This document shows positions 35,729 through 47,486 of a stretch of DNA of 64,000 bases, one piece after another. Position 1 is the first letter of the stretch. Every line of letters begins with the position of its first letter. The translations under genes and the position numbers were made by a program. The notes beneath the pieces are model-generated. The model did not search any database and was not told the origin of the DNA. It saw only the letters and a list, made by a program, of their open reading frames with translations. The DNA comes from Intestinirhabdus alba (GTDB lineage Bacteria > Pseudomonadota > Gammaproteobacteria > Enterobacterales > Enterobacteriaceae), in the NCBI RefSeq assembly GCF_009711095.1, contig NZ_WMJZ01000002.1, positions 62,001 to 126,000 of the forward strand, given 5' to 3'.

Positions 35729-37060
35729 ATGCAGCAGCCCAGGCATTTTGACGACATAAAATCCTCATCTATTCACCGGAGGATCCTGCTGTGGGGAAGC
35801 GGCGGGCCGTTCCTCGACGGCTATGTGCTGGTTATGATAGGCGTTGCGCTGGAGCAGCTGACGCCCGTACTGAAGCTTGATGCCGGGTGGCTGGGGCTAC
35901 TGGGCGCGGGCACGCTGGTTGGGCTGTTTGTCGGGACCTCGCTGTTCGGCTATATCTCCGACAGGGTCGGGCGGCGGAAAATGTTCCTTATTGATATCGT
36001 GGCTATTGGGGTGATATCGGTAGCGACGATGTTCGTCTCATCGCCGGTGGAGCTGCTGGTGATGCGCGTGCTGATTGGGATAGTGATTGGCGCAGATTAT
36101 CCCATCGCGACCTCAATGATCACCGAATTTTCCAGCACCCGCCAGCGCGCCTTTTCGATAGGCTTTATCGCCGCGATGTGGTATGTGGGGGCCACCTGCG
36201 CCGATCTCGTCGGCTACTGGCTGTACGATATGGAGGGCGGCTGGCGATGGATGCTGGGGAGTGCGGCAATTCCGTGTATTTTGATCCTGATCGGCCGCTT
36301 CGATCTGCCTGAATCTCCGCGATGGCTGCTGCGTAAAGGTCGGGTTCAAGAGTGCGAGGCGATGATGATTAAGCTGTTTGGCGAGCCGGTGGCGTTTGAT
36401 GAAGAACCACCGCAGGAAACACGCTTTCTGCAGCTGTTTAACCGCCGTCACTTCCCGTTTGTGCTGTTTGTCGCCGCGATATGGACCTGCCAGGTCGTCC
36501 CGATGTTTGCCATCTATACCTTTGGCCCGCAGATCGTCGGTTTGCTGGGGCTGGGGGTAGGGAAAAACGCGGCGCTGGGCAACGTGGTGATTAGCCTGTT
36601 CTTTATGCTGGGCTGTATTCCCCCCATGTTCTGGCTGAACAGCGCCGGACGGAGGAGGTTGTTGATCGGCAGCTTTGCAATGATGACGCTGGCGCTGACG
36701 GCCCTGGGCCTGATCCCCGAGCTGGGAACCTGGCTGGTGGTGGTGGCCTTTGCGGTGTACGCCTTTTTCTCCGGCGGGCCGGGAAACCTTCAGTGGCTCT
36801 ATCCTAACGAGCTGTTTCCCACCGATATTCGTGCTTCCGCTGTTGGGGTGATCATGTCCCTGAGCCGGATCGGGACCATTCTGTCAACCTGGGCGCTGCC
36901 GATTTTTATCGCCAAATACGGTATCAATCAGGTAATGCTGATGGGGGCCGGGATTTCCCTGATCGGCCTGCTGGTCTCCATCGCCTTTGCGCCAGAAACG
37001 CGGGGGCTGACGCTTGCCCAGGCCAGCAGCATCACCATTCGTGGCGGAGTGACCAGATAA
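35729..37060 (+). CDS. yaaU: MFS transporter YaaU (sugar porter-like)
   Basis: Predicted 12-helix inner-membrane transporter of unknown substrate. The ATG at 35729 (MQQPRHFDDIKSSSIHRR) gives 443 residues, the E. coli length; the frame is open to 35705. It shows sugar-porter signatures: DRVGRRKMFLIDI after helix 2, RVLIGIVIGADYPIATSMITEF in helix 4, PESPRWLLRKGR in the central loop and a second RR motif (SAGRRRLLIGS). Its persistent position next to fixABCX suggests a link with carnitine or related quaternary amines, but this is an inference. Confidence 0.94.
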   Translation: MQQPRHFDDIKSSSIHRRILLWGSGGPFLDGYVLVMIGVALEQLTPVLKLDAGWLGLLGAGTLVGLFVGTSLFGYISDRVGRRKMFLIDIVAIGVISVATMFVSSPVELLVMRVLIGIVIGADYPIATSMITEFSSTRQRAFSIGFIAAMWYVGATCADLVGYWLYDMEGGWRWMLGSAAIPCILILIGRFDLPESPRWLLRKGRVQECEAMMIKLFGEPVAFDEEPPQETRFLQLFNRRHFPFVLFVAAIWTCQVVPMFAIYTFGPQIVGLLGLGVGKNAALGNVVISLFFMLGCIPPMFWLNSAGRRRLLIGSFAMMTLALTALGLIPELGTWLVVVAFAVYAFFSGGPGNLQWLYPNELFPTDIRASAVGVIMSLSRIGTILSTWALPIFIAKYGINQVMLMGAGISLIGLLVSIAFAPETRGLTLAQASSITIRGGVTR

Positions 37061-37160
37061 TGTCTCGTTAAGAGTGTTCTGTATTTTCCTTAAAGCTCAG
37101 TTATTTAATCTATAGTTAACCCTGAAATGCATATTAAGTGACTAAAAATCAGGGGTAATC

Positions 37161-37394
37161 ATGGAAAAACATCTACTACTCGCAACGGCCTTCGCCGCCG
37201 CGGCGCTGTTTACCGTCGCTGGCTGTTCATCTGACCAGGCGGTACGCACTACCGATGGTAAAACTATCGTGACCGACGGCAAGCCGCAGGTGGATGATGA
37301 CACCGGCATGGTGTCTTATAAGAACGCAGAAACCGGGCGGACTGAGCAAATCAACCGCGACCAGCTGAAAAATATGAGCGAGCTGGATAACTAA
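37161..37394 (+). CDS. YgdI/YgdR-family small lipoprotein
   Basis: 77 residues with a lipoprotein signal ending in VAGC (Cys at residue 22) followed by SSDQ. The mature part VRTTDGKTIVTDGKPQVDDD...GMVSYKNAETGR...QI matches the DUF903 SH3-like fold of YgdI/YgdR/YgdR-like paralogues. Ser at +2 predicts outer-membrane sorting. E. coli has no gene here between yaaU and kefF. An extended -10-like CTATAGTTAA lies upstream near 37110, reminiscent of stress (RpoS) promoters. Function unknown. Confidence 0.85.
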   Translation: MEKHLLLATAFAAAALFTVAGCSSDQAVRTTDGKTIVTDGKPQVDDDTGMVSYKNAETGRTEQINRDQLKNMSELDN

Positions 37395-37410
37395 TCTCTG
37401 ATGCCCGCAG

Positions 37411-37437
37411 CGCCGCCCGATCCCCCTCCGGGCGGCG
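37411..37437 (+). terminator. GC-rich hairpin after the lipoprotein gene
   Basis: CGCCGCCCG pairs exactly with CGGGCGGCG across a nine-base loop, 17 bases after the stop. No T tract is present. Confidence 0.45.
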
Positions 37438-37574
37438 AGAACCACTATGACCAGGCCGGGTTCCTAACCCTCCATGAGCGTTAACGCCTGGCCCGCTTAA
37501 AAGAGACGGCCTGTCCTGTTCAATTACTGACTACACTCTTTGGTAAAAGAGAGCGGTAAAACAACAGGCTAATC

Positions 37575-38105
37575 ATGATCCTCATTATTTATGCGCACCC
37601 CTATCCGCAGCACTCCAGGGCGAATAAGCGGCTACTTGAGCGGGCAAAAGCGCTGGGCGGCGTGGAAATTCGTTCGCTCTACCAGCTTTATCCCGATTTC
37701 AATATTGATATTTCCGCTGAACAGGACGCGCTGCTGCGCGCCGATCTGATTGTCTGGCAGCATCCCATGCAGTGGTACAGCGTCCCGCCGTTGCTGAAGC
37801 TCTGGATAGACAAAGTGCTCTCTCACGGCTGGGCCTGGGGCCACGGCGGCACCGCGCTGCGCGATAAGCCGCTGCTGTGGGCGGTGACCACCGGCGGGGG
37901 AGAGGAGCATTTCACGCTCGGATCGCATCCGGGCTTTGACGTGCTCGCGCAGCCGCTGCAGGCGACGGCGCTGTACTGCGGTCTTCGCTGGCTGCCGCCC
38001 TTTGTCGTGCATAGCGCCTTCGTTTGCGATGATGAGACGCTGCAGGCGCAGGCGCGGCGCTATGGGCAGCGGCTGGCGGAATGGCGGGAGGCAGACAATG
38101 GATAG
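37575..38105 (+). CDS. kefF: Glutathione-regulated K+ efflux ancillary protein KefF
   Basis: Flavodoxin-fold quinone reductase that binds and is needed for full activity of the KefC channel. The 176 residues show the NAD(P)H:quinone oxidoreductase pattern: [17 protein letters not shown] at the start, [22 protein letters not shown] near residue 57 and [11 protein letters not shown] near residue 101. It overlaps kefC by 8 bases. Confidence 0.97.
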   Translation: MILIIYAHPYPQHSRANKRLLERAKALGGVEIRSLYQLYPDFNIDISAEQDALLRADLIVWQHPMQWYSVPPLLKLWIDKVLSHGWAWGHGGTALRDKPLLWAVTTGGGEEHFTLGSHPGFDVLAQPLQATALYCGLRWLPPFVVHSAFVCDDETLQAQARRYGQRLAEWREADNG

Positions 38106-39957
38106 CCATACGCTGATTCAGGCGCTGATCTATCTGGGATCGGCGGCGCTGATCGTGCCCATTGCGGTACGGCTGGGGCTGGGAGCGGTGCCCGGCTACC
38201 TGATTGCCGGATGCATTATCGGCCCGTGGGGGCTGCGGCTGGTGACGGATGCGGAATCTATTCTCCATTTTGCCGAAATTGGCGTCGTGCTGATGCTGTT
38301 CGTTATCGGTCTGGAGCTGGACCCCCGGCGGCTATGGAAGCTGCGCGTCCCGGTGTTCGGCGGCGGCGCGCTGCAGATGGTGGTCTGCGGCGGGCTGCCT
38401 GGCCTGTTTTGTCTGCTTCTCGGCCTGCGCTGGCCGGTGGCGATGCTGGTGGGCATGACCCTGGCGCTCTCCTCCACCGCTATCGCCATGCAGGCGATGA
38501 GTGAGCGTAATCTGACCGTGACGCCGATGGGGCGCGTCGTGTTTGCCATTCTGCTGTTCCAGGATATTGCGGCGATCCCGCTGGTGGCGATGATCCCTCT
38601 GCTGGCGGTCAGCGGTGCGTCCACGACGCTGGCGGCGTTTGCGCTGTCGGCGCTGAAGGTGGCGGGCGCGCTGGCGCTGGCGGTACTGCTGGGGCGCTAC
38701 CTGACCCGCCCGGCGCTGCGCTTTGTGGCCCGCTCTGGCCTGCGCGAGGTGTTCAGCGCCGTGGCGCTGTTCCTTGTGTTCGGCTGCGGCCTGCTGCTGG
38801 AAGAGGTGGGGTTGTCGATGGCGATGGGGGCGTTTCTGGCGGGCGTGCTGCTCGCCAGCTCCGAATACCGCCATGCGCTGGAGAGCGATATTGAGCCGTT
38901 CAAGGGGCTGCTGCTGGGGCTGTTCTTTATCGGCGTCGGTATGACCGTCGACTTTGGGACGCTGATCGATCGTCCGCTGCGCATTCTTACCCTGCTGGCC
39001 GGTTTTCTGGTGATTAAAACCGGCCTGCTGTGGCTGATCGCCCGGCCGCTGCGGGTGCCGGGAAAACAGCATCCCTGGTTTGCCGCGCTGCTCGGCCAGG
39101 GCAGTGAATTCGCTTTTGTGGTCTTTGGCGCGGCGCAAATGGCCGGGGTTCTGGATGCGGAATGGGCAAAGGCGCTGACCCTGACGGTGGCCCTCTCTAT
39201 GGCGGTGACGCCGGTTTTACTGGTGCTGTTGGCGCGCCTGACGCAAGGTGCCGCCGCCGAAGCGCGCGCGGCGGATGAAATTGATGAGGAGCAGCCGCAG
39301 GTTATCGTCGCCGGATTTGGTCGTTTCGGGCAAATTGCCGGGCGTCTGCTGCTGTCGAGCGGCGTCAAGATCGTGGTGCTCGATCGCGATCCCGATCATA
39401 TCGAAACCCTGCGCCGGTTTGGGATGAAGGTCTTTTATGGCGATGCCACGCGCACGGATCTGCTGGCTTCGGCCGGGGCGGCAAAGGCGGAGGTGCTGAT
39501 CAACGCCATTGACGATCCGCAGACCAGCCTGCAGCTGAACGAACTGGTTCAGACCCACTTTCCGAACCTGCGGATTATCGCCCGCGCCCGCGATATCGAT
39601 CACTATATTCGTCTGCGGCAGATGGGCGTCGCGGCACCCGAGCGCGAAACCTTTGAAGGGGCACTGAAAACCGGGCGGCTGGCGCTGGAAAGCCTCGGGC
39701 TGGGGCCGTACGAGGCCAGGGAGCGCGCGGATCTGTTCCGGCGCTTTAACGTCCGGATGGTTGAAGAGATGGCGAAAGGGGAAAATGACGCCCTTTCCCG
39801 GGCGGCGGTCTACAAGCGCACCAGCGCAATGCTGAGCGAAATTATCGCCGGGGACCGGCAATATTTGTCGCTGGTGCAGCGTCATGGCTGGCAAGAGCCG
39901 CAGCGGGAAAATCAACCGGACGCCGCCGCCGATACGTCGAACGGGCCGCCCGCGTAA
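38098..39957 (+). CDS. kefC: Glutathione-gated K+/H+ antiporter KefC
   Basis: CPA2-family inner-membrane K+ efflux system kept shut by glutathione and opened by glutathione-electrophile adducts, acidifying the cytoplasm for protection. The ATG at 38098 ([20 protein letters not shown]) gives 619 residues. The membrane domain has the [13 protein letters not shown] loop and the [19 protein letters not shown] segment. The cytosolic KTN (TrkA-N) domain begins [17 protein letters not shown] near residue 401. The C-terminus is variable. The start overlaps kefF. Confidence 0.97.
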   Translation: MDSHTLIQALIYLGSAALIVPIAVRLGLGAVPGYLIAGCIIGPWGLRLVTDAESILHFAEIGVVLMLFVIGLELDPRRLWKLRVPVFGGGALQMVVCGGLPGLFCLLLGLRWPVAMLVGMTLALSSTAIAMQAMSERNLTVTPMGRVVFAILLFQDIAAIPLVAMIPLLAVSGASTTLAAFALSALKVAGALALAVLLGRYLTRPALRFVARSGLREVFSAVALFLVFGCGLLLEEVGLSMAMGAFLAGVLLASSEYRHALESDIEPFKGLLLGLFFIGVGMTVDFGTLIDRPLRILTLLAGFLVIKTGLLWLIARPLRVPGKQHPWFAALLGQGSEFAFVVFGAAQMAGVLDAEWAKALTLTVALSMAVTPVLLVLLARLTQGAAAEARAADEIDEEQPQVIVAGFGRFGQIAGRLLLSSGVKIVVLDRDPDHIETLRRFGMKVFYGDATRTDLLASAGAAKAEVLINAIDDPQTSLQLNELVQTHFPNLRIIARARDIDHYIRLRQMGVAAPERETFEGALKTGRLALESLGLGPYEARERADLFRRFNVRMVEEMAKGENDALSRAAVYKRTSAMLSEIIAGDRQYLSLVQRHGWQEPQRENQPDAAADTSNGPPA

Positions 39958-40185
39958 AATTCAGGTCGGCTGTCGGGTAATCAGGCCTCCGCTGCGCTCT
40001 TTTTCAACTACACTACGATGGCGGTGCCGGGTCGTCAGACCAACGGCAGAGAAAGCTCTGCCAGGGCGCGGGGCTGGCCCGACGCCCGATGGGAGCCGCA
40101 CAGGGGAACATGGCCCTGTCGCGCGCTCAGCGCACCGCCGCCCTGGTCGGTCATCAACGCGGGTAAAATGACAGGTAAAATAGTC

Positions 40186-40732
<547 letters not shown>

Positions 40733-40746
40733 GGTTAGGATCGCGC

Positions 40747-40765
40747 GCCGGGCGTTTAGCCCGGC
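40747..40765. terminator. Hairpin between convergent folA and apaH
   Basis: GCCGGGC-GTTTA-GCCCGGC in the 43-base gap. It has no T tract and may block read-through weakly in both directions. Confidence 0.4.
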
Positions 40766-40775
40766 CGCAGCGTGC

Positions 40776-41624
40776 TCAGGCGCTTGCCGCTTCTCCTGGC
40801 TCTACGTCCCGCTGGCGGTTCGACGGCTGCACGAAGTATTGCCGATCTTCCCAGCGCAGACAGGTCAGGTCGCCGCCCCAGCAGCAGCCGGTATCCAGCG
40901 CGTAAATGCCCTCCGGCGTGCCTTTTCCCTCCAGCGACGCCCAGTGGCCAAAAGCGATGCTGTACGCTTCGCTAACCGGGCCGGGAAGGGCAAACCACGG
41001 CTTCAGCGGCGGCGGGGCATCCTCCGGCGGCTCTTTGCTGTACATCTCCAGCTGGCCGTTCGGAAAGCAGTAGCGCATACGGGTCAGGGCGTTGGTGATA
41101 AAACGTAGCCGCGCCAGCCCCGTCAGCTCAGGAGACCAGCAGTTGGGCATATCGCCATACATGGCGTCGAGAAAGAACGGGTAGGAGTCGCTCGCCAGCA
41201 CCGCTTCCACATCGCGCGCGCACGCTTTTGCCGTCTGCAGATCCCACTGGGGAGTGATCCCCGCGTGCGCCATCACCAGCTTTTTGTCTTCATCTATCTG
41301 CAGCAGCGGCTGACGACGCAGCCAGTTGAGCAGCTCATCGACGTCCGGCGCTTCCAGCAGCGGCGTCAGGCGGTCTTTAGGTTTATTACGGCCGATCCCG
41401 GCAAAAATGGCCAGCAGATGCAGATCGTGGTTGCCCAGTACCAGCCGGGCGCTGTCGCCTAACGATTTAACGTAGCGCAGCACCTCCAGCGAGCCGGGGC
41501 CGCGGGCGACCAGGTCGCCGGTCAGCCACAGGGTATCGGTTCCGGGGGTAAATTCTACCTGTTGCAGCAGGGCGATCAGCTCATCGTAGCAGCCGTGAAC
41601 GTCGCCAATAAGGTATGTTGCCAT
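40776..41624 (-). CDS. apaH: Diadenosine tetraphosphatase ApaH
   Basis: Symmetrical Ap4A hydrolase of the PPP phosphoesterase family that also removes Np4 caps from RNA. The ATG at 41622-41624 ([20 protein letters not shown]) gives 282 residues; a longer frame upstream to 41705 lies over the end of apaG and lacks the family N-terminus. Metal-binding motifs GDVHGC (residues 7-12), GDLVARGP and GNHD are present. Last gene of the lptD-surA-pdxA-rsmA-apaG-apaH series. Confidence 0.97.
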   Translation of the reverse strand: MATYLIGDVHGCYDELIALLQQVEFTPGTDTLWLTGDLVARGPGSLEVLRYVKSLGDSARLVLGNHDLHLLAIFAGIGRNKPKDRLTPLLEAPDVDELLNWLRRQPLLQIDEDKKLVMAHAGITPQWDLQTAKACARDVEAVLASDSYPFFLDAMYGDMPNCWSPELTGLARLRFITNALTRMRYCFPNGQLEMYSKEPPEDAPPPLKPWFALPGPVSEAYSIAFGHWASLEGKGTPEGIYALDTGCCWGGDLTCLRWEDRQYFVQPSNRQRDVEPGEAASA

Positions 41625-41634
41625 AGGGATTGTT

Positions 41635-42012
41635 TTAGTGAATAAGGGTGGGAATAGCGAGTCGGAAGACGGGAATGTCAATGGTGAAGGCAACGCCATT
41701 TTCATCGATCATTTCGTAATGACCCTGCATGGTGCCCAGCGGCGTCTCCAGAACGGCACCGCTGGTGTACTGATACTCTTCGCCAGGCGCGATGTGCGGC
41801 TGCATGCCGACCACCCCCTCGCCCTGGACTTCGGTTTCCCGGCCGTTGCCGTTGGTGATAAGCCAGTAGCGCCCCAGCAGCTGCACCGGCGTTCGCCCCA
41901 GGTTGCGGATGGTTACGGTATAGGCAAACACGTAACGCTCATCTTCAGGCGAGGAGTGCGCTTCAATATAGACGCTCTGTACCTGAACACACACGCGGGG
42001 CGAATTGATCAT
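41635..42012 (-). CDS. apaG: ApaG (DUF525) protein
   Basis: 125-residue fibronectin-III-like protein, as in E. coli, with the conserved core [22 protein letters not shown] (in part), [19 protein letters not shown] and [10 protein letters not shown] precise molecular role is not established. It sits 2 bases after rsmA and 10 before apaH in the leftward operon. Confidence 0.97.
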   Translation of the reverse strand: MINSPRVCVQVQSVYIEAHSSPEDERYVFAYTVTIRNLGRTPVQLLGRYWLITNGNGRETEVQGEGVVGMQPHIAPGEEYQYTSGAVLETPLGTMQGHYEMIDENGVAFTIDIPVFRLAIPTLIH

Positions 42013-42014
42013 GG

Positions 42015-42836
42015 TTAACTCTCCTTCGAAGGCGCGTTTTCCACCAGATAGTTTGCCATCCGGCAGTATTGCGCGACAGAGATATTTTCTGCCCGCATTG
42101 CCGGGTCAACCTCCAGTTCCGTCAGAACTCCGACGCTGAACAGGTTGCCGAGGCTGTTGCGGATCGTTTTCCGGCGCTGGTTGAAAGCCTCGGTGGTGAT
42201 GCGGCTCAGCGTGCGAACATCCTTAACCGGATACGGCAGAGCGGCATGGGGCACGAGGCGCACCACGGCGGAATCCACCTTAGGCGGCGGCGTAAAGGCC
42301 GATGGCGGCACTTCAAGCACCGGGATCACCTGGCAGTAATATTGCGCCATGACGCTCAACCGACCATACGCCTTACTGTCCGGTCCTGCAACCAGGCGAT
42401 TTACCACCTCTTTTTGCAGCATAAAATGCATATCGGCGATGGCGTCAGTATAGCTAAACAGATGGAACATCAGCGGCGTGGAGATATTATAGGGCAGGTT
42501 GCCGAACACGCGCAGCGGCTGACCCATGTTCTCCGCCAGCTCGCCGAAGTTGAAGGTCATGGCGTCCTGCTGATAAATCGTCAGTTTTGGCCCTAAAAAC
42601 GGATGCGTTTGCAGGCGCGCGGCCAGATCGCGGTCAAGTTCGATAACCGTCAGCCGATCCAGGCGTTCGCCGACCGGCTCGGTCAGCGCGGCCAGTCCTG
42701 GCCCGATTTCGACCATCGCCTGGCCCTTTTGCGGATTAATGGCGGAGACAATGCTGTCGATGACGAAGCGATCGTTGAGAAAGTTTTGCCCGAAGCGTTT
42801 ACGGGCTAAGTGGCCCTGATGGACTCGATTTGTCAT
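42015..42836 (-). CDS. rsmA: 16S rRNA dimethyladenosine transferase RsmA (KsgA)
   Basis: SAM-dependent enzyme that dimethylates A1518 and A1519 of 16S rRNA late in 30S assembly. It has 273 residues. Motif I is [13 protein letters not shown] near residue 42, motif IV is [13 protein letters not shown] near residue 110, and FGQNFL lies at the N-terminus. It overlaps pdxA by 4 bases. Confidence 0.98.
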   Translation of the reverse strand: MTNRVHQGHLARKRFGQNFLNDRFVIDSIVSAINPQKGQAMVEIGPGLAALTEPVGERLDRLTVIELDRDLAARLQTHPFLGPKLTIYQQDAMTFNFGELAENMGQPLRVFGNLPYNISTPLMFHLFSYTDAIADMHFMLQKEVVNRLVAGPDSKAYGRLSVMAQYYCQVIPVLEVPPSAFTPPPKVDSAVVRLVPHAALPYPVKDVRTLSRITTEAFNQRRKTIRNSLGNLFSVGVLTELEVDPAMRAENISVAQYCRMANYLVENAPSKES

Positions 42837-43819
42837 TGCGTATTAACAATCATTTTGATGGCGAGATTAAGCGCCGTAATAAAACTGCCGACATCCGCTA
42901 CGCCCTGGCCCGCCAGTTCAAGGGCGGTGCCGTGGTCGACGGAGGTGCGAATAAAGGGCAGGCCCAGCGTAATATTCACGCCGCGGCCAAATCCCTGGTA
43001 TTTTAGCACGGGAAGGCCCTGATCGTGGTACATCGCCAGCACCGCGTCCGCAGAGTCGAGGTATTTAGGCTGGAATAGCGTATCCGCAGGCAGCGGGCCG
43101 CTGAGCCTCATCCCCCGGGCGCGCAGGGCGTCGAGAACCGGAATGAGGGTTTTGATCTCCTCGGTGCCCATATGGCCGCCTTCTCCGGCATGGGGATTAA
43201 GGCCGCATACCAGAATATGCGGATCGGCGAGGCCAAACTTACTGCGCAGGTCGTGGTGCAGGATACCAATCACCTCGTGCAGCAGCGCGGGCGTCACGGC
43301 GTCGGCGACGGCGCGCAGCGGCAGGTGGGTGGTGGCCAGCGCCACGCGCAGCTCCTCGGTGGCGAGCATCATCACCACTTTTTTGCTCTGCGAGCGCGCC
43401 TCAAGGAACTCCGTATGGCCGGTAAACGGAATGCCCGCATCGTTAATGACGCCCTTATGCACCGGGCCGGTAATCAGCGCCGCGAATTCGCCCTGCAGGC
43501 AGCCGTCGCAGGCGCGGGCCAGGGTATCGACGACGTAGTGACCGTTTGCCACCGTCAGCTGGCCCGGCGTCACCGGCGCGCGCAGCGCAACCGGCAGCAG
43601 CGTCAGCGTACCGGCAGCCTGCGGCCGCGGTGAACGCTGTGCCGCATAGGGGAGCAGGGTAAGGGGTAAACCGAGCAGAGCCGCCCGGTCGGCCAGCAGC
43701 GCGGCGTCGGCGCAGACGACAAGCTCAAGGGGCCAGTCGCGCTGCGCAAGTGAAATGATGAGATCGGGACCAATCCCGGCAGGTTCGCCGGGAGTGATAA
43801 CAACGCGCCGGACCTGCAT
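42833..43819 (-). CDS. pdxA: 4-hydroxythreonine-4-phosphate dehydrogenase
   Basis: Pyridoxal-5'-phosphate biosynthesis, converting 4-phosphohydroxy-L-threonine. It has 328 residues. The N-terminus is [19 protein letters not shown]. Metal-binding histidines lie in [20 protein letters not shown] and [13 protein letters not shown]. It overlaps the surA stop by 1 base and rsmA by 4, so translation is likely coupled. Confidence 0.98.
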   Translation of the reverse strand: MQVRRVVITPGEPAGIGPDLIISLAQRDWPLELVVCADAALLADRAALLGLPLTLLPYAAQRSPRPQAAGTLTLLPVALRAPVTPGQLTVANGHYVVDTLARACDGCLQGEFAALITGPVHKGVINDAGIPFTGHTEFLEARSQSKKVVMMLATEELRVALATTHLPLRAVADAVTPALLHEVIGILHHDLRSKFGLADPHILVCGLNPHAGEGGHMGTEEIKTLIPVLDALRARGMRLSGPLPADTLFQPKYLDSADAVLAMYHDQGLPVLKYQGFGRGVNITLGLPFIRTSVDHGTALELAGQGVADVGSFITALNLAIKMIVNTQ

Positions 43820-45105
43820 TAGTTGCCCAGGATTTTAACGTAGGCGCTGGCGCGCTGTTCCTGCATCCAGGTGGCCGCCTCTTCCGAGAACTTACGGTTC
43901 ATCAGCATACGGTAAGCGCGATCCTTCTGCGCGGCGTCGGTTTTATCCACGCGGCGGGTATCCAGCATTTCGATCAGGTGCCAGCCGAAGGAGGAGTGCA
44001 CCGGCGTGCTCATCTGCCCTTTGCTCAGGTGGGTCAGCGCGTCACGGAAGGCCGGATCGAAAATATCCGCTGCCGCCCAGCCCAGATCGCCGCCCTGGTT
44101 GGCGGAGCCGGGATCCTGAGAAAACTCTTTCGCCGCCGCGGCAAAGGTTGTTTTGCCACTCTTAATATCCGCCGCGATCTGCTCCAGCTTCAGGCGCGCC
44201 TGCTGGTCGGTCATGATCGGCGACGGCTTCAGCAGAATATGACGGGCGTGAACTTCGGTTACCGAGATGCTCTGGCTCTGGCCGCGCATGTCGTTTACCT
44301 TCAGGATATGGAAGCCAACGCCGGAGCGAATCGGGCCGATAATATCGCCTTTCTTCGCGCTGCTCAGCGCCTGGGCGAAGATGCCCGGCAGCTCCTGGAT
44401 ACGCCCCCAGCCCATCTGGCCGCCTTTCAGCGCCTGCGGGTCGGCGGAGTAAGCGATCGCCAGCTTGCCGAAGTCGCTGCCGCCGCGGGCCTGTCCGACG
44501 ATGTCGCGGGCCTGCGCGTCCGCTTCGCTCACCTGATCCGCCGTTGGGTTCTCCGGCAGCGGAATCAGAATGTGGCTCAGGTTCAGTTCAGTGCTGGCGT
44601 CGTTCTGCTTGCCTACCTGCTGCGCCAGCGCGTCGACCTCCTGGGGCAGAATTGTTATCCGGCGACGCACTTCGTTATTGCGCACCTCGGCGATGGTCAT
44701 CTCTTTACGAATTTGATTGCGCCAGGATGAGTAGCTCAGGCCGTCATAAGCCAGACGGCTGCGCATCTGATCCAGCGACATATTGTTCTGGCGGGCGATG
44801 TTGGCGATAGCCTGATCCAGCTGTTCGTCAGAGATCTTCACCCCCATTTTCTGCCCCATCTGCAGAATAATCTGATCCATGATGAGCCGCTCAAGGATCT
44901 GGTGACGCAGCGTGGCGTCGTCCGGAAGCTGCTGACCAGCCTGACCCGAGTTGAGCTTTACCGACCGCATCATGCCGTCAACGTCGCTTTCCAGCACCAC
45001 GCCGTTATTGACAACGGCTGCGACTTTATCGACAACCTGCGGGGCAGCGAAGCTGGTATTCGCGACCATGGCGATACCGAGAAGCAGCGTTTTCCAGTTC
45101 TTCAT
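43819..45105 (-). CDS. surA: Periplasmic chaperone/peptidyl-prolyl isomerase SurA
   Basis: Escorts unfolded outer-membrane proteins to the BAM complex. The 428 residues comprise a Sec signal peptide ([23 protein letters not shown]), the N-terminal chaperone domain and two parvulin domains. The first parvulin starts near [14 protein letters not shown] (residue 173) and the second near [13 protein letters not shown] (residue 283), with the typical GGDLGW near residue 345. It lies 53 bases after lptD, one of its principal clients. Confidence 0.98.
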   Translation of the reverse strand: MKNWKTLLLGIAMVANTSFAAPQVVDKVAAVVNNGVVLESDVDGMMRSVKLNSGQAGQQLPDDATLRHQILERLIMDQIILQMGQKMGVKISDEQLDQAIANIARQNNMSLDQMRSRLAYDGLSYSSWRNQIRKEMTIAEVRNNEVRRRITILPQEVDALAQQVGKQNDASTELNLSHILIPLPENPTADQVSEADAQARDIVGQARGGSDFGKLAIAYSADPQALKGGQMGWGRIQELPGIFAQALSSAKKGDIIGPIRSGVGFHILKVNDMRGQSQSISVTEVHARHILLKPSPIMTDQQARLKLEQIAADIKSGKTTFAAAAKEFSQDPGSANQGGDLGWAAADIFDPAFRDALTHLSKGQMSTPVHSSFGWHLIEMLDTRRVDKTDAAQKDRAYRMLMNRKFSEEAATWMQEQRASAYVKILGN

Positions 45106-45158
45106 ACTTTTTCCATTTCAATTAACCGCAATGCGGATTACGTGGTAACTCAATCAGA

Positions 45159-47486
45159 TCACAGTGAATTTTGGTACGGCAAAATGTTCGAGCGCAGCAT
45201 CTCTTTCGTACCGAGCCCGTAGTTGGAGCTCAGGCCGCGCAGCTCAATGTTAAAGCCGATCACGTTGTCGTAGATTGAATGTTGCTTATCATCATCCCAG
45301 CCGTTCAGCTTACGCTCGTAGCCGAAGCGTATCGCGTAACAGCAGGAGTTATACTGCAGACCCAGCATCTGGTCGGCAGGTTTGTTGGCCTTGGTATCGA
45401 AGTAGTATGCGCCCACGATGGACCAGCGATCGGCGATGGGCCAGCTGCCTACCGCCCCCACCTGGTTTATGCCGTCTTTATACTGCGCGGCGTTAGGCAA
45501 CGTGGCCTGAATATATTCCGGGCTGGCGTAGCGGTAGTTCAGCTGCAGCATCCGGTTTTCATCGCGGCGGTATTCAATACTGCTGCTGCCGGTGGCGACG
45601 CTGTCCAGCCGGGTGTCGTACTGAAGCCCGCCGCGCAGGCCCCAGCGATCGGAGATGCGCCAGTAGGTGTCGCCAGCCCACACCAGTGAGCCCGTGTTGT
45701 CGTTTTTCTCCCATTTAATGTCGTCATCGCCGGTGCGAGACTCCGTGAAATAGTAGATTTGACCCACGGAAACGTTAAAACGTTCAACGGCCGCGTCATC
45801 ATAAATGCGCGAGGTGACGCCGGTGGTCACCTGGTTGGCGGAGGCGATGCGGTCCAGACCGCCGTAGGTGCGGTCGCGGAACAGGCCGCTGTAGTCGAAC
45901 TGCAGCAGCGACGAATCGAAATTATTGATTTTACTCTGGTCGCGATACGGCACGTACAGGTACTGGGCGCGCGGCTCCAGCGTCTGGGTGTAGCCCGGTG
46001 CCAGCAGGCCCGCATCGCGCTCGAAGATCATCTTGCCGTCAACTTTGAACTGCGGCATGACGCGGTTGACGGAATCGTCATACTGCGGGTAGTTATCCAG
46101 GTTGGTCTGCTGATAGTGGGTCGCCAGCAGCCTGGCTTCGGTGTTCAGACTGCCCCAGCGGTTGGAGAGCGGCAGATTGATGGTCGGCTCCAGGTGAACC
46201 CGGGTCGCCTCCGGCATATCGTCCCGGGTATTGACGAAGCGCACCGCCTGACCATAAATCCGCGTATCGAACGGGCCAACGTCATTCTGATAATAGTTGA
46301 CGTCCAGCTGCGGTTCGGCGGCATAGCTGCTTCTGTTTTGATTGCTGAAAATCTGGAACTGTTTGGTCGAGATGGTGGCGTCAAAGTTCTGCACCGCATA
46401 GCCGACGCTGAATTTTTGCGTGGCGTAGCTGTCGGTGCTGGAGCCGTACTTGTTGTCAAAGTCGTTGAAATAGTTAGGATCGCTGACCTTGGTGTAATCA
46501 ACATTGAAGCGCCACACCTGATCCATCACCCCGCCGTGCTGCCAGTAGAACAGCCAGCGGTGCTTATCGCCCTCTTTGGGATTCTCGTGCCGATAAACGT
46601 CGTCGGAGGGCAGGTAGTCAAACTCCATCAGGCCGCTGCCCGCCCGGGTGAGATAGCGGAACTCGTTCTCCCACATCACGTTGCCGCGGCGGTGCATATA
46701 GTGCGGCGTAATGGTGGCATCGAAGTTTGGTGCGATGTTCCAGTAGTAGGGCAGCATGAACTCGAAATAGTTCTTGGTGGTGTATTTCGCGTTCGGAATA
46801 AGGAAGCCGGAGCGGCGCTTGTCGCCGACCGGAAGCTGCAGATAGGGGCTATAAAAGATCGGCACCGGGCCCAGCTTAAAGCGGGCGTTCCAGATCTCCG
46901 CCACCTGCTCTTCGCGGTCGTGGATGACCTCGCTGCCCACCACGCTCCAGGTGTCGGAGCCGGGCAGGCAGGAGGTAAAGCTGCCGTTTTCCAGAATGGT
47001 GTAGCGGTTCTGAGCGCGCTGCTTCATCAGGTCCGCTTTGCCGCGGCCCTGACGGCCCACCATCTGATAGTCGCCTTCCCAGATGTTGGTATCTTTGGTG
47101 TTCAGGTTTGCCCAGCCCTTCGGTCCCTTCAGGATGACCTGGTTATCATCATAATGAACGTTGCCGAGGGCATCCACGGTACGTATCGGATCCGGCTGGC
47201 CCGGTGCCGCTTTCTGATGGAGCTGCACCTCATCCGCCTGCAGGCGGCTGTTGCCCTGCATGATATCCACATTGCCGGTAAACACCGCGTCGTCAGGGTA
47301 GTTCCCCTTCGCGTGTTCGGCGTTGATAGTGACGGGAAGTTCATTCGTCTCGCCCTTTACCAGGGGGCGGTCATAGCTCGGCACGCCCAGCATACACTGT
47401 GAGGCGAGATCGGCGGCCAGCCCCTGCTGACTATAAAGGGCGCTGGCGACCATGGTGGCCAGGAGGGTGGGAATACGTTTTTTCAT
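45159..47486 (-). CDS. lptD: LPS-assembly outer-membrane protein LptD
   Basis: Beta-barrel that, with LptE, inserts lipopolysaccharide into the outer leaflet. The 775 residues (E. coli 784) have a signal peptide ([24 protein letters not shown]). An N-terminal OstA-type jellyroll follows ([13 protein letters not shown] region, residues 50-200), then the C-terminal barrel. The four disulfide cysteines are kept: one just after signal cleavage (SQCMLG), one in FTSCLPGSD and the pair in [11 protein letters not shown]. First gene of the leftward operon. Confidence 0.98.
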   Translation of the reverse strand: MKKRIPTLLATMVASALYSQQGLAADLASQCMLGVPSYDRPLVKGETNELPVTINAEHAKGNYPDDAVFTGNVDIMQGNSRLQADEVQLHQKAAPGQPDPIRTVDALGNVHYDDNQVILKGPKGWANLNTKDTNIWEGDYQMVGRQGRGKADLMKQRAQNRYTILENGSFTSCLPGSDTWSVVGSEVIHDREEQVAEIWNARFKLGPVPIFYSPYLQLPVGDKRRSGFLIPNAKYTTKNYFEFMLPYYWNIAPNFDATITPHYMHRRGNVMWENEFRYLTRAGSGLMEFDYLPSDDVYRHENPKEGDKHRWLFYWQHGGVMDQVWRFNVDYTKVSDPNYFNDFDNKYGSSTDSYATQKFSVGYAVQNFDATISTKQFQIFSNQNRSSYAAEPQLDVNYYQNDVGPFDTRIYGQAVRFVNTRDDMPEATRVHLEPTINLPLSNRWGSLNTEARLLATHYQQTNLDNYPQYDDSVNRVMPQFKVDGKMIFERDAGLLAPGYTQTLEPRAQYLYVPYRDQSKINNFDSSLLQFDYSGLFRDRTYGGLDRIASANQVTTGVTSRIYDDAAVERFNVSVGQIYYFTESRTGDDDIKWEKNDNTGSLVWAGDTYWRISDRWGLRGGLQYDTRLDSVATGSSSIEYRRDENRMLQLNYRYASPEYIQATLPNAAQYKDGINQVGAVGSWPIADRWSIVGAYYFDTKANKPADQMLGLQYNSCCYAIRFGYERKLNGWDDDKQHSIYDNVIGFNIELRGLSSNYGLGTKEMLRSNILPYQNSL

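Noticed and set aside
45759-47402. Long open frame antisense to lptD, and similar ones against rapA (49598-52039) and polB (52816-54339)
   Set aside because: Each is complementary to a well-supported gene of normal length and reflects high-GC codon bias.
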